From Kaistia defluvii (GTDB lineage: Bacteria; Pseudomonadota; Alphaproteobacteria; Rhizobiales; Kaistiaceae): a stretch of DNA of 64,000 nucleotides. The stretch covers positions 558,001-622,000 of the forward strand of contig NZ_JAPKNI010000002.1 in NCBI RefSeq assembly GCF_026343955.1. Direction: 5' to 3'. Both the position numbers and the translations under genes were made by a program. Below, in pieces: positions 56,106-64,000 of the stretch. The stretch's first letter is position 1; the number at the start of each line of letters is the position of its first letter. The notes under the pieces were generated by a model that saw only the letters and a list, made by a program, of their open reading frames with translations, had not been told where the DNA came from and did no database searches.

Positions 56106-57245
56106 ATGACCAAGCCGATCACGCTCAAGGGCATGACCTGGAGTCACCCGCGCGGCTACGACCCGATGGTTGCCTGCGCCGAGCTGTATCTGAAGAAGAC
56201 GGGTGTCGCGGTCGAATGGGACAAGCGCTCGCTGCAGGATTTCGAGAGCTTCCCCGTCGAGGAACTGGCGCGCGCCTATGACTTGATCGTCATCGATCAC
56301 CCGCATGTCGGCCAGATCACCAAGGAAGGCTGCCTGGCGCCGCTCGATGTCCCGGGCCGCGAGGCCGAGCGTGAGGCGCTGTCTGCCGGCTCGGTCGGCA
56401 AGTCCTATCCGAGCTACACCTGGCAGGGCCAACAGTGGGCATTTCCGATCGACGCCGCCACCCCGGTGCTCGCGTATCGTCCCGATCTGATCGACACGCC
56501 GCCGACGACCTGGGACGAGGTCCTGGCGCTTGGCCCTGGCAAGGCGCTGATGCCGTTCCGCGCGCCGCATTCGCTGATGACCTTCTATTCGCTCGCCGCC
56601 AATCTCGGCCGTCCCTGCGACGTCTCCGGGGAGGGCAATCTGATCGACCCGGAGGCGGGCGCACGAGTCTATGAATTGCTGCAGAGCCTGGCTGCCAACG
56701 GCATGGCCGATTTCGACAGCGACCCGATCGACGTGTTCGAGAAGCTCGCTGCGGAAGGTTCCGAGATCGCCGTGGCGCCGCTTCTCTATGGCTATGTCAA
56801 CTATGCGATCGACGGCTTCCGTCCCAATCGCCTCGCCTTCGCCGACATGCCGGTCCTGGGATCGAAGGGGCCGGTGGGCTCGGCACTCGGCGGCACCGGT
56901 ATCGCCGTCTCGGCCTATTCGGAAAACCGTGAAGCCGCGATCGATCTCGCCTACTGGCTCGCCAGCGCCGATATCCAGCGAGGCCCCTATGCCTCGAATG
57001 GCGGTCAGCCCGGTCACGCGACGGCCTGGGAGGATCCCGCCGTCAACGCGCCGACGCACGGCTTCTATCAGAACACCCGGCCAACGCTGGAAGGTGCCTG
57101 GCTGCGCCCCCGCCACAATGGCTACATGGAGTTCCAGGACGCGGCCTCGAAGCGCATCAATGTCGCGTTGAAGGCAGGCGAGCCGGCCGCATCGGTGGTG
57201 GCGGAACTGAACCTGCTGTTCCGCCAGAGCTTCGCCAACGCCTGA
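56106..57245 (+). CDS. Extracellular-solute-binding-fold protein without a signal peptide
   Basis: A 379-residue protein with the fold marks of family 1 ABC solute receptors: YDLIVIDHPHVGQIT near residue 60, AFPIDAATPVLAYRPDLID near 115 and AYSENREAAIDLAYWLASAD near 278. Yet it begins MTKPITLKGMTWSHPRGYDP, with no hydrophobic core, lipobox or twin arginine. The CaiB stop codon lies 12 bases upstream and GGGGGAAGAG precedes the ATG, so no hidden signal peptide can be added. It is translated with MaoC and CaiB and has no permease beside it. It is likely a cytoplasmic ligand-binding protein of unknown role. Confidence 0.8.
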   Translation: MTKPITLKGMTWSHPRGYDPMVACAELYLKKTGVAVEWDKRSLQDFESFPVEELARAYDLIVIDHPHVGQITKEGCLAPLDVPGREAEREALSAGSVGKSYPSYTWQGQQWAFPIDAATPVLAYRPDLIDTPPTTWDEVLALGPGKALMPFRAPHSLMTFYSLAANLGRPCDVSGEGNLIDPEAGARVYELLQSLAANGMADFDSDPIDVFEKLAAEGSEIAVAPLLYGYVNYAIDGFRPNRLAFADMPVLGSKGPVGSALGGTGIAVSAYSENREAAIDLAYWLASADIQRGPYASNGGQPGHATAWEDPAVNAPTHGFYQNTRPTLEGAWLRPRHNGYMEFQDAASKRINVALKAGEPAASVVAELNLLFRQSFANA

Positions 57246-57267
57246 ACCGCGCCAGCTTCTCGAATGG

Positions 57268-57296
57268 AAAACGGGGCGCGCTGGCGCTCCGTTTTC
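57268..57296. terminator. Terminator after the binding-fold gene
   Basis: AAAACGGGGCGC and GCGCTCCGTTTT pair (one G-T wobble) around a short loop, followed by CTTG. It ends the MaoC-CaiB operon. Confidence 0.6.
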
Positions 57297-57328
57297 TTGC
57301 CGGTCCCAAACGGCACGCCCTATCGTTG

Positions 57329-57340
57329 ATTGTTAACAAT
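57329..57340. promoter_or_regulatory. Perfect 12-bp palindrome ATTGTTAACAAT, candidate GntR operator
   Basis: A perfect palindrome lies between the ends of two convergent genes. Its core TGTTAACA recurs at 58079-58086 in the promoter of the gntR gene, and TTGTTAACAA resembles operators of FadR-type GntR proteins. Confidence 0.5.
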
Positions 57341-57369
57341 ATAGTTGCCGCGCGAATGGCGCGCGGTAG

Positions 57370-58065
57370 TCAAGCGGGCGACTGCTGCAGAAGCTGCTCG
57401 CGCAGGCGGGCATAGGCGCCCTGGATATGCGCGTCTATGGCGTCGACCGCTTTCGTCGCATCGCGTTCGCGCAACTGTTCCACCAGACCGGAGTGATCGC
57501 GGTGCCACGACGTCAGATAGTCGTCCGGCAATCCGTCACGGAGCAGCAGAAACACCAGGATCTGCGAGCGGAGCGCCTCCCAGGCGCGGTAGAGCCGGGT
57601 GTGATGCGCGGCGCGAAACAACGCGTCGTGGAAGTCGATGTCCAGTTCGGCGACGCGGCGGCGCGTCATGCTGCTACGCGGAACCGACTGAAATAACAGC
57701 AAGATTGCTTCAAGCGGCGCAAGATCCGCCTCGGTCGCCTTGAGGCAGGCGCTTTCCACGGCCAGCCGCTCCAGAGCGCGTCGCAGCGTGTAGATCTCGT
57801 CCGCATCCTCGACCGACACACGCGCCACGGTGGCGCCGCGATGCGTTTCATGGATGACGAGTCCCTCCTGTTGCAGGCGGAAGATCGCCGCGCGGATCGG
57901 CCCCCGACTGACCTTCAGGCTCTCTGCCAGTTCATCTTCGATCAGGCGCGCGCCGCTTGCGATACGGCCGCTCAAAATCGCTTCGCGGATCGAATCCGCG
58001 ACATCGTCGGTCAGGACGCGACGTTCGCGGCGCTGGAGTGGAGGCGTCACGGGGCTCTTGCTCAT
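57370..58065 (-). CDS. GntR-family regulator, FadR subgroup (FCD domain)
   Basis: A 231-residue regulator. Winged HTH at about 18-85 (DSIREAILSGRIASGARL, LAESLKVSRGPIRAAIFRLQ) and an FCD ligand domain at about 95-220 whose metal-binding residues are recognisable in ELDIDFHDALF, HRDHSGLV and DAHIQGAY. The last resembles regulators that sense carboxylates or sugar acids. It is divergent from the 2-hydroxyacid dehydrogenase, with a TGTTAACA site between them. Confidence 0.92.
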   Translation of the reverse strand: MSKSPVTPPLQRRERRVLTDDVADSIREAILSGRIASGARLIEDELAESLKVSRGPIRAAIFRLQQEGLVIHETHRGATVARVSVEDADEIYTLRRALERLAVESACLKATEADLAPLEAILLLFQSVPRSSMTRRRVAELDIDFHDALFRAAHHTRLYRAWEALRSQILVFLLLRDGLPDDYLTSWHRDHSGLVEQLRERDATKAVDAIDAHIQGAYARLREQLLQQSPA

Positions 58066-58078
58066 CGCTTCGGTCTAC

Positions 58079-58088
58079 TGTTAACAAT
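58079..58088. promoter_or_regulatory. TGTTAACA site between gntR and the hydroxyacid dehydrogenase gene
   Basis: CTGTTAACAAT shares a 10-base TGTTAACAAT with the palindrome at 57329-57340, and lies in the 70-base divergent promoter region, where repression of both genes by one GntR dimer is plausible. Confidence 0.55.
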
Positions 58089-58135
58089 CTGGTTCAGGCC
58101 AACATGAAGCTGGCCGCAAAACGGTGAGGAGCACT

Positions 58136-59167
58136 ATGCGCATTCTGAAGGCCAATTGGTATCCGCCCGAGAACGAGGAACTGATGCGTCTGTTCGGCGC
58201 GACGGTGGATTTCGATATCGACGCGACCCCGACGAGCCCGGACTACCGCCTGGCGCGCGAGCGCAGCGCCGCCGCGGATGCGCTGATCAATTGCTCGGCC
58301 ACGCTGCCTGTGCCGGCCGATCTCGATGACTTCGCCAAGGTGAAAATCGTCGTGCGCGAGGGCGTCGGCTACGACAATCTCGATCTCGAAGGCTGGGGGG
58401 CGCGCGGCATTCCGGTCTGCAACGTGCCAGACTATGGCACCACCGAGGTCGCCGATCATGCCATCGCCCTGATGCTGGCGCTCACGCGCGGCACCGAGAC
58501 CTATGACCGCCTGCTCAACAGCGATCCGGCGAATGGCTGGAGTTTTTCGCGGGCGCCGCTGGTCCGGCGGCTGCGGGGCGCCACGTTCGGCGTCGTCGGC
58601 CTCGGTCGGATCGGCCTCGCCGCGGCACGGCGGGCGGCCGCCTTCGACATGCGTGTCGTCTTCTACGATCCGCATCTCTCGAACGGCGTCGAACTCGCGA
58701 CCGGCTATGAGCGGGTGCACAGCCTCCGTGAACTGATGTCGATCTGCGACGTGCTGTCCGTGCATGCGCCGCTCAGTGCCGAAACCCAGGGCTTCATCGA
58801 TGCCGAAGCCTTCGCGGCGGCCAAGCCGGGGCTGATCCTGATCAACACCGCGCGCGGACCGATCGTCAATCTCGACGATCTGACGGAAGCCCTGCGGGAC
58901 GGTCGCGTTGCCGGCGCCGGGCTCGACGTATTGCCGAAGGAGCCGGCGGATCGCAGCCACCCGCTGATCGCCGCCTGGGGCGCCCGGGAGCCCTGGATTG
59001 ACGGACGTTTGGTGTTGAGCCCGCATGCCGCTTTCTACAGCCCTGCGTCGATGAAGGACATGCAGCGCAAGGCGGTCGAGTGCATCCTCGCCTATTTGAA
59101 CGAGGGCCGCCTGACCAATTGCGTCAATCGGCAGTTTTTGACGACACCTCTCGGCAAGGCCTCCTAG
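58136..59167 (+). CDS. D-2-hydroxyacid dehydrogenase, CtBP-like
   Basis: A 343-residue NAD-dependent enzyme of the phosphoglycerate dehydrogenase/CtBP group. Catalytic Arg region REGVGYDNLDL is near residue 82; NAD motif GVVGLGRIGLAAA near 152; NTARGPIVNLDDL and the Glu in VLPKEP near 267; the His in LSPHAAFY near 298. GAGGAG precedes the ATG at 58136. Probably reduces or oxidises a 2-keto/hydroxy sugar acid; the exact substrate is unknown. Regulated, by inference, by the divergent GntR protein. Confidence 0.9.
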   Translation: MRILKANWYPPENEELMRLFGATVDFDIDATPTSPDYRLARERSAAADALINCSATLPVPADLDDFAKVKIVVREGVGYDNLDLEGWGARGIPVCNVPDYGTTEVADHAIALMLALTRGTETYDRLLNSDPANGWSFSRAPLVRRLRGATFGVVGLGRIGLAAARRAAAFDMRVVFYDPHLSNGVELATGYERVHSLRELMSICDVLSVHAPLSAETQGFIDAEAFAAAKPGLILINTARGPIVNLDDLTEALRDGRVAGAGLDVLPKEPADRSHPLIAAWGAREPWIDGRLVLSPHAAFYSPASMKDMQRKAVECILAYLNEGRLTNCVNRQFLTTPLGKAS

Positions 59168-59189
59168 CGGGAATTGCTATCGGAACAGC

Positions 59190-59225
59190 AAAAGAGGCGG
59201 TGATCGCAGGATCGCCCCCTCTTTT
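59190..59225. terminator. Bidirectional terminator
   Basis: AAAAGAGGCGGTGATC and GATCGCCCCCTCTTTT pair with two imperfections around GCAG, with A and T runs at the ends. It separates the dehydrogenase from the converging CUT1 operon. Confidence 0.85.
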
Positions 59226-59246
59226 GGATGATGCAGGGCCAAGTCG

Positions 59247-60137
59247 CTACGGTTTCGACTGGCGCTCCAGCAGGGCGAAGAACACCACCGTCATGGCTAA
59301 GACGATCACCAGCAGAACGAAGGCAGCGGCCGCGCCCTCATTGATCGACAGGCCGAGAAAGGCCTGGCGGTAGGCGAAGAAGCTCAACACTTCGGTCGAG
59401 GTGCCAGGCCCGCCCTTGGTCAGAACATAGGGCAGGTCGTAGGTGCGGAATTCATTGATCAGCTGGATGATCACCGTGATCGCCGCGACCGGGCGCAGCA
59501 TCGGCAGGGTGATGAACCAGAATTGCTGCCAGCCCAGCGCGCCATCGACTTCGGCGGCCTCATAGGGCTCGCGCGGCAGCGAGGCGAGGCCGGCGGCCAG
59601 GATCAGCACGACGAAGGACATCTGCTGCCAAATATCGATGCCGGCCATGGTCCAGAGTGCCAGGCTGGGTGAACCCAGCCAGTCGAGGCGCGGCAGGCCG
59701 ATCGTTTCCATCAGGTGATTGACGATGCCGAGATTGGGCTGCAGCAGCATGCGCCAGATCAGCGCGACGCTGACCGGCGACATCGCCATGGGGATGGTGA
59801 GAATGGCGAAGTAATAGGGCTTGGTGCGCACGACGCGGTTCAGCATCAGCGCGATGCCGAGGCCGATGACGAATTCGCCGGTGACGGTGATGACGGAATA
59901 CTTCACCGTCAGCCAGGTTGCGTTCCAGAAACGGTCGCTCCCCATCATCGTGGCGAAATTGTCGGCACCCACGATCGGCAGGATCGCCGGCTTCAGCAGC
60001 GTATAGGACGAGACCGAGAGCACGCAGGCGTAGAGCAGCGGAAAGCCCATGACGATGGCGAGCAGGATCAGCCCGGGCGAGGCGAAGGCCCATCCCGTCC
60101 GCGCTTCCCGATGCGCCCAGTTCATCCAGCCTGTCAT
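59247..60137 (-). CDS. Sugar ABC transporter permease (MalF type)
   Basis: CUT1 permease of 296 residues with six helices; N-terminal LILLAIVMGFPLLYACVLSV and EAA loop EAAEVDGALGWQQFWFITLP near residue 203. It is the last gene of a leftward operon (ATPase, MalG permease, binding protein, MalF permease), an unusual order in which the two permeases are separated by the receptor. The 126-base gap before it holds no gene. Confidence 0.94.
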   Translation of the reverse strand: MTGWMNWAHREARTGWAFASPGLILLAIVMGFPLLYACVLSVSSYTLLKPAILPIVGADNFATMMGSDRFWNATWLTVKYSVITVTGEFVIGLGIALMLNRVVRTKPYYFAILTIPMAMSPVSVALIWRMLLQPNLGIVNHLMETIGLPRLDWLGSPSLALWTMAGIDIWQQMSFVVLILAAGLASLPREPYEAAEVDGALGWQQFWFITLPMLRPVAAITVIIQLINEFRTYDLPYVLTKGGPGTSTEVLSFFAYRQAFLGLSINEGAAAAFVLLVIVLAMTVVFFALLERQSKP

Positions 60138-60263
60138 GAGGTCCCGTCCGATGTTTCTGCTAGTCGAGCGCGCGGCGCGGCGTTTCCGGTTTTTCCGGCG
60201 GGGGAAGCGCAGCGTGGGCCGCGCTTCCGTAGGTCTGATGCCGGCGATGTGCCGGGAGAGGCC

Positions 60264-61538
60264 TTACTTGGCCAGCAGTTCCTCGAGGCCCTTGGCCGCG
60301 CCCTTCAGCGCTTCCTCCGTGGTCGCCTCGCCGCCGCCGGCCTGCGAGAGATGCGTGCCGAGCACGTCCTCATACTGGGCCGAATAGGCGAAGATCGGGA
60401 ACGACTTGCCGGTCGCGACGATCTCCTGGGCTTCCTTGTAGTAGGGGTACTTTTCGAGCACCTTGGCATCCGTGTAGACGTCGGCGCGAACCGGCGCGTG
60501 GCCCTGCAGGGCGCGGGCGATCGAGACGTCCTTGCTCTGCACCCACTGGATGAACTTCCAGGCGGCTTCCTGCTCTTCCGGGCTGACATTCTTGGGAATA
60601 CCCCAGCCCCAGCCGCCGCTCTCGCCATGCCCGCCCGGCATGGTGGTCAGCGCGACCTTGCCGGCGACGTCGGGGCACTTCTCCGCATTGTCGATCTGCG
60701 GCAGCATCCACCAATAGGTGACCATGCTGAACGCCTTGCCGCTGCACATCAGGCGCAGCGTGTCGTCGAGATTGGCGGAGAGGGCGCCCTGCTGCGCGCC
60801 ATTCTTGATGTTGTCGACATAGAGGTCGAGCGCGACCTTGCCCTCGGGGCTGTCGAGCGTCACCTTCTTGCCGTCGCCGAGATAGCTGCCGCCCGACGAG
60901 AACAGGTAGTTGGAGAACTCCATGCTGTTCGGGTCGCCACGCTGGCCCTGCATGGCAGCTCCCGCCACGTCGGCATTGGCCTTCATGAACTTGGAGATCT
61001 CGACATACTCGGCGAGCGTCTTCGGAGCGGCGAGGTCCTTGCCCGTCGCCGTCTTGAAGGCTTCCTGCAGCTTCGGATCGGCGAGCAGGTCCTTCCGGTA
61101 GATCAGGCCCATCGAGTAATTGTACATGGGCAGGATCTGCAGGCTGTCCGGCGTACGGCCGAGCAGGTCGAGGGTCGAGGGAATGAACGGCGACAGGTCG
61201 TAGTTCGACTTCTCGATGAAGGGCTTGAGGTCGGCGAGCCAGCCGGCGGCCGGAAATTCGCCCGCCCACAGGAAGTCGACCTCGAGCAGATTGTAGTAGC
61301 TCTGCGGCGAGACCAGCTGCGACACGAGCTTGTCGTGCATGTCGGGGTAGCCGATCTTCTCGAACTCGACCTTGATCCCGGTCTCCTTCTCGAAGTCGGG
61401 CAGCATCGTCTCGATGATCTGGGTCTCCGGCACATCCTCCATGAGGGCGCGCAGGACAATGTCGTCGGCATAGGCCGGAGCCGTCGCCATTAGCGCGCCC
61501 ATACCAGCGGCCGCGAGTAGAATCCGTTTCAGCGTCAT
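60264..61538 (-). CDS. Sugar ABC transporter periplasmic binding protein
   Basis: Family 1 receptor of 424 residues. Signal peptide with LLAAAGMGALMATAPAYA, cleaved near residue 24; GAGGAG before the ATG at 61538. The mature protein has MLPDFEKETGIKVEFEKIGY, the common start of CUT1 receptors, and GGWGWGIPKN near 312. The frame is open further upstream to 62624, but that part is antisense-like shadow of the permease gene. Confidence 0.93.
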   Translation of the reverse strand: MTLKRILLAAAGMGALMATAPAYADDIVLRALMEDVPETQIIETMLPDFEKETGIKVEFEKIGYPDMHDKLVSQLVSPQSYYNLLEVDFLWAGEFPAAGWLADLKPFIEKSNYDLSPFIPSTLDLLGRTPDSLQILPMYNYSMGLIYRKDLLADPKLQEAFKTATGKDLAAPKTLAEYVEISKFMKANADVAGAAMQGQRGDPNSMEFSNYLFSSGGSYLGDGKKVTLDSPEGKVALDLYVDNIKNGAQQGALSANLDDTLRLMCSGKAFSMVTYWWMLPQIDNAEKCPDVAGKVALTTMPGGHGESGGWGWGIPKNVSPEEQEAAWKFIQWVQSKDVSIARALQGHAPVRADVYTDAKVLEKYPYYKEAQEIVATGKSFPIFAYSAQYEDVLGTHLSQAGGGEATTEEALKGAAKGLEELLAK

Positions 61539-61579
61539 GATTTTCTCCTCATTGTGCCGGCGATACGATGCCTTGCGGC

Positions 61580-62377
61580 TTATTTGACACCGCCGAACGT
61601 CAATCCCTGAATGATGAACCGCTGGATGAAACGCGACGCGATCACGAGCGGCAGGATGGCCAGCACCACACCTGCCGAGACCTTGGCGATCTGCACGCCA
61701 TTCGATGTCTGCAACGCAGCCAGCGAAACCGGTATCGTGGCGGTCTGTGGACCGCTGAGCACGAGGGCAAACAGGAACTCGTTCCACGAGAGAATGAAGC
61801 CGAGCACGCCGGCCGCGGCAAGGCCGGGCAGAGAGATCGGCAGAACGATGCGCCAGAACGCGCCCCAGGCGGTCGCGCCATCGGTCATTGCTGCCCATTC
61901 CATGTCGACCGGCACACCCTCGAAGAACCCCATCAGGATCCAGGTCAGGAACGGCAGGTTGAGCGCGGAGTAGACGAGGATAAGGCCGGGCAGCGAATTG
62001 GTCAGGCCAGCGCCGCGCAGCAGCGCGAAGGCGGGGAGCACCAGCGCCACGGGTGGCAGCATCTGGGTCGCCAGCACCGCGAACCGGGCGAAGCGCCCGC
62101 CGGTGCGAAAGCGGGCAAAGGCGTAGCCGGTACAGGCGGCGAAGGGGAGGGCCACGATGACCGAGCCAAGCGCCACGATCAGGCTGTTTACATAGAACGT
62201 GCCGAACCGGTTCTTGGCGAACAGGCCGGTGTAGTTGTCCAGCGTGAAGGCCGGGAAGATCTCCGTGCTGTAGGACATTGATTCCGGCACCAGGCTGGTG
62301 CGCAACGCCCAAAGCGGGGGTAGCAGCACGACCACGCATGCCAGAATCAAACCGAAATGCAGGCCGAACTTGCGCAT
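61580..62377 (-). CDS. Carbohydrate ABC transporter permease (MalG type)
   Basis: CUT1 permease of 265 residues, six helices. The EAA region is degenerate (EWAAMTDGATAWGAFWRIVLP near 153), but the MalG tail FIIQGLTFGGVK is intact. GAGGG precedes the ATG, which follows the ATPase stop by 12 bases. Confidence 0.93.
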   Translation of the reverse strand: MRKFGLHFGLILACVVVLLPPLWALRTSLVPESMSYSTEIFPAFTLDNYTGLFAKNRFGTFYVNSLIVALGSVIVALPFAACTGYAFARFRTGGRFARFAVLATQMLPPVALVLPAFALLRGAGLTNSLPGLILVYSALNLPFLTWILMGFFEGVPVDMEWAAMTDGATAWGAFWRIVLPISLPGLAAAGVLGFILSWNEFLFALVLSGPQTATIPVSLAALQTSNGVQIAKVSAGVVLAILPLVIASRFIQRFIIQGLTFGGVK

Positions 62378-62389
62378 GGAACCCTCGCC

Positions 62390-63520
62390 TTAGCGACCGA
62401 CCGGCAGAGGCGGTCGCGCGACCGCCTTGCCGGTTTCTGAATCGAAGAGATGCATCGGCTCGACATCGACATAGAGGTCGATCATCGAGTCCACCGGCGC
62501 GAAGACGTGCCGGCCGAGCCGCGCCTGGATTTCGATCGGCTTGTCGCGACCGAGCTGGCCGATCAGGATGTTTTCGGCGCCCAGCGCTTCGACCGCAACG
62601 ACCTTGACGCGAATGTGCTGCCAATCGGGCCGTTCCCGGGTCTCGTAGATGTCCTCGGCGCGGATGCCGGCGGTAATCGGCCCGCCAGCCTTCTGGACAT
62701 AGGGCAGATAGTGCTTGTCGGGGACGGTGACGCTGGTCTCGGAATCGATCCGTACCACCAGCTTCTCGCCTTCATGCTCGAGCCGGGCCGGGATCAGGTT
62801 CATCGGCGGCGTCGCCAGGAAGCGCGCCACGAAGGTATCGGCGGGATTGGCGTAGACGTCGAGCGGCCGGCCGGTCTGGATCATCCGCCCTTCGCGCATG
62901 ATGCAGATGCGATCGCCCATCGTCATCGCTTCGACCTGATCATGCGTCACATGCACGATGGTGCGGCCAAGGCGGCGATGCAGCTTGACCAGTTCCAGAC
63001 GCATCTCGGCGCGAAGCTGTGCATCGAGATTGGAAAGCGGCTCGTCGAGCAGAAAGGCTTCCGGCTCGCGCACGATGGCGCGGCCGAGCGCCACGCGCTG
63101 GCGCTGGCCGCCGGAAAGCGCGCCGGGCTTGCGCTGGAGGAGATGGTTGAGGCCGAGAAGATCGGCAGCCTTGGCGACCTTTGAGTCGATCTCGGAAAGG
63201 GCGACGCCGCGCATCTTCAGGCCGAAGGCCATGTTGTGCCAGACGGACATGTGCGGATAGAGCGCATAGCTCTGGAACACCACGGCGACATTCCGGTCGC
63301 GCGGGGCGACGTTGTTGACGCTCCGGCCGCCGATCCGCAGATCGCCCGCGGACATGCTTTCAAGGCCTGCGATCATGCGTAGCGTGGTGGATTTCCCGCA
63401 GCCGGAGGGGCCCAGGAAAATCACGAATTCGCCGTCCTCGATCTTCAGATCGACGTCGCGCACACCATAGGCGCCGTTGGCGTAGATCTTGGAGACTCGA
63501 TCGAGCTCGATGGATGCCAT
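62390..63520 (-). CDS. Sugar ABC transporter ATP-binding protein (UgpC type)
   Basis: ATPase of 376 residues: Walker [10 protein letters not shown] near residue 39, signature [14 protein letters not shown] near 133, Walker [14 protein letters not shown] and H-loop [13 protein letters not shown]-type domain from about 235. The ATG at 63520 has GGGACG upstream and is the family start; a longer frame to 63583 is not needed. First gene of the operon, under the regulatory region at 63521-63896. Confidence 0.94.
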   Translation of the reverse strand: MASIELDRVSKIYANGAYGVRDVDLKIEDGEFVIFLGPSGCGKSTTLRMIAGLESMSAGDLRIGGRSVNNVAPRDRNVAVVFQSYALYPHMSVWHNMAFGLKMRGVALSEIDSKVAKAADLLGLNHLLQRKPGALSGGQRQRVALGRAIVREPEAFLLDEPLSNLDAQLRAEMRLELVKLHRRLGRTIVHVTHDQVEAMTMGDRICIMREGRMIQTGRPLDVYANPADTFVARFLATPPMNLIPARLEHEGEKLVVRIDSETSVTVPDKHYLPYVQKAGGPITAGIRAEDIYETRERPDWQHIRVKVVAVEALGAENILIGQLGRDKPIEIQARLGRHVFAPVDSMIDLYVDVEPMHLFDSETGKAVARPPLPVGR

Positions 63521-63896
63521 TGTCGTCCCTCGTAGGGTGAGAACCTTGCGGCTCCCGTTTCGCCCTCCGCAATTTGCCGGCAAGAGGCCGACATCTTCCA
63601 GCGTAAGCGGCGTGATTGTATGCGCACAAATTCAAACGCCTCAAGGATCTTTTTTGGTCGATCGTGTTTAATTTTTGCGCGCGAACCCCGTCGGAAACCC
63701 CAAGCGCAAACCTAACCAATTGAAAATCATACCATAACGGTTTCCTCTGAAACTCGATCGAATGTTGTGCAATTTCAGCAAGGAGCATAATTCAACATAA
63801 TCGCACACATCTTGGCCCGCTGTGTTTGAATTTGTTTATTTTCCTGCTATGCAAGGGGACCGACTCGAGCGTCCTCGCATGCAGCAGGAAAGTTGA
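63521..63896. promoter_or_regulatory. Divergent AT-rich regulatory region with three related motifs
   Basis: The 376 bases hold no gene. ACAAATTCAAAC (63626-63637) and its perfect reverse complement GTTTGAATTTGT (63824-63835) face each other; a third, looser copy GTTTAATTTTTGCGC begins at 63666 and extends the minus-strand copy's GTTTGAATTTGTGCGC. They probably bind the divergent DeoR-type regulator. An inner TTGT-N6-ACAA (63617-63630) overlaps the first copy. Confidence 0.5.
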
Positions 63897-64000
63897 TTGT
63901 CCGAAACCCCGGTTGACGCCCCGAAGCCCGATCCGAACGCCGCAGCCCGCGGTCGTATCTTGCCGGAAATGCGGCACGCGGCCATTCTGGACGCGTTGCG
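63897..64000 (+). CDS. Probable DeoR-family regulator, N-terminal fragment cut by the window edge
   Basis: An open frame from a TTG at 63897 (AGGAAA 5 bases upstream) to the window end reads into ILPEMRHAAILDAL at residues 21-34, the usual opening of the DeoR winged HTH (R-x-x-A-I-L-x-x-L). An ATG at 63969 is a possible later start. Only about 34 residues are seen, so the family call is tentative. Divergent from the CUT1 operon, as is normal for such regulators. Confidence 0.55.
   Translation, partial: MSETPVDAPKPDPNAAARGRILPEMRHAAILDAL

Noticed and set aside
54831-57116. A 761-codon minus-strand frame opposite CaiB and the binding-fold gene
   Set aside because: No recognisable domain, and the plus-strand genes have ribosome sites and family motifs.
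61539-62624. Upstream extension of the sugar-binding protein frame
   Set aside because: It runs through the permease and ATPase genes in another frame; the ATG at 61538 has a GAGGAG site and a signal peptide.

Overview
The window is GC-rich, densely coded bacterial chromosome. Gene content points to a soil- or plant-associated alphaproteobacterium of the Hyphomicrobiales (Rhizobiales): many ABC importers, a FrcBCA-like sugar transporter, polyamine and hydroxyproline genes, an Irr-type iron box, and short palindromic intergenic repeats. The genus cannot be fixed from sequence alone. I saw no rRNA, tRNA, IS element, prophage or CRISPR array.

Layout. 0-5 kb: a 2Fe-2S ferredoxin, then a CecR-type TetR regulator with a HlyD/ATPase/ABC-2 efflux pump. 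5-10 kb: an extended SDR, a nitronate monooxygenase and a FrcBCA-like sugar importer. 10-19 kb: a polyamine locus, with gamma-glutamylputrescine synthetase-like, oxidase and aminotransferase genes facing a PotFGHI importer. 19-27 kb: DUF2239 protein behind a palindrome-rich promoter, MATE exporter, AsmA protein, acetoacetyl-CoA synthetase, XseA and RsmE. 27-34 kb: Fe(III) importer (binding protein and permease, no ATPase), a ThDP enzyme and two small secreted proteins.

34-43 kb: a beta-mannosidase faces transaldolase, a GH127 beta-L-arabinofuranosidase, a DadA-like oxidase, a 4-hydroxyproline epimerase and a xylitol-dehydrogenase-like enzyme. I read these as a possible route for hydroxyproline-arabinosides from plant extensin-type glycoproteins. 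43-57 kb: two divergent gene sets around an IclR regulator. The leftward set encodes a CUT1 sugar importer, an enolase-superfamily dehydratase and a DHRS6-like SDR. The rightward set encodes a lactonase-like amidohydrolase, a rhamnose-mutarotase-family protein and a Gfo/Idh/MocA oxidoreductase. Together they resemble a non-phosphorylative deoxysugar/aldonate pathway. Further right comes a tight MaoC - CaiB/BaiF CoA-transferase - 'solute-binding protein' operon in which the binding protein has no signal peptide.

57-64 kb: a GntR/FCD regulator, a CtBP-like 2-hydroxyacid dehydrogenase, a second CUT1 importer and, at the right edge, the start of a probable DeoR-type regulator. Several putative operators (palindromes and inverted repeats) sit at the regulator and transporter promoters. 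They are described individually because no regulator-site pairing can be proven from sequence alone.
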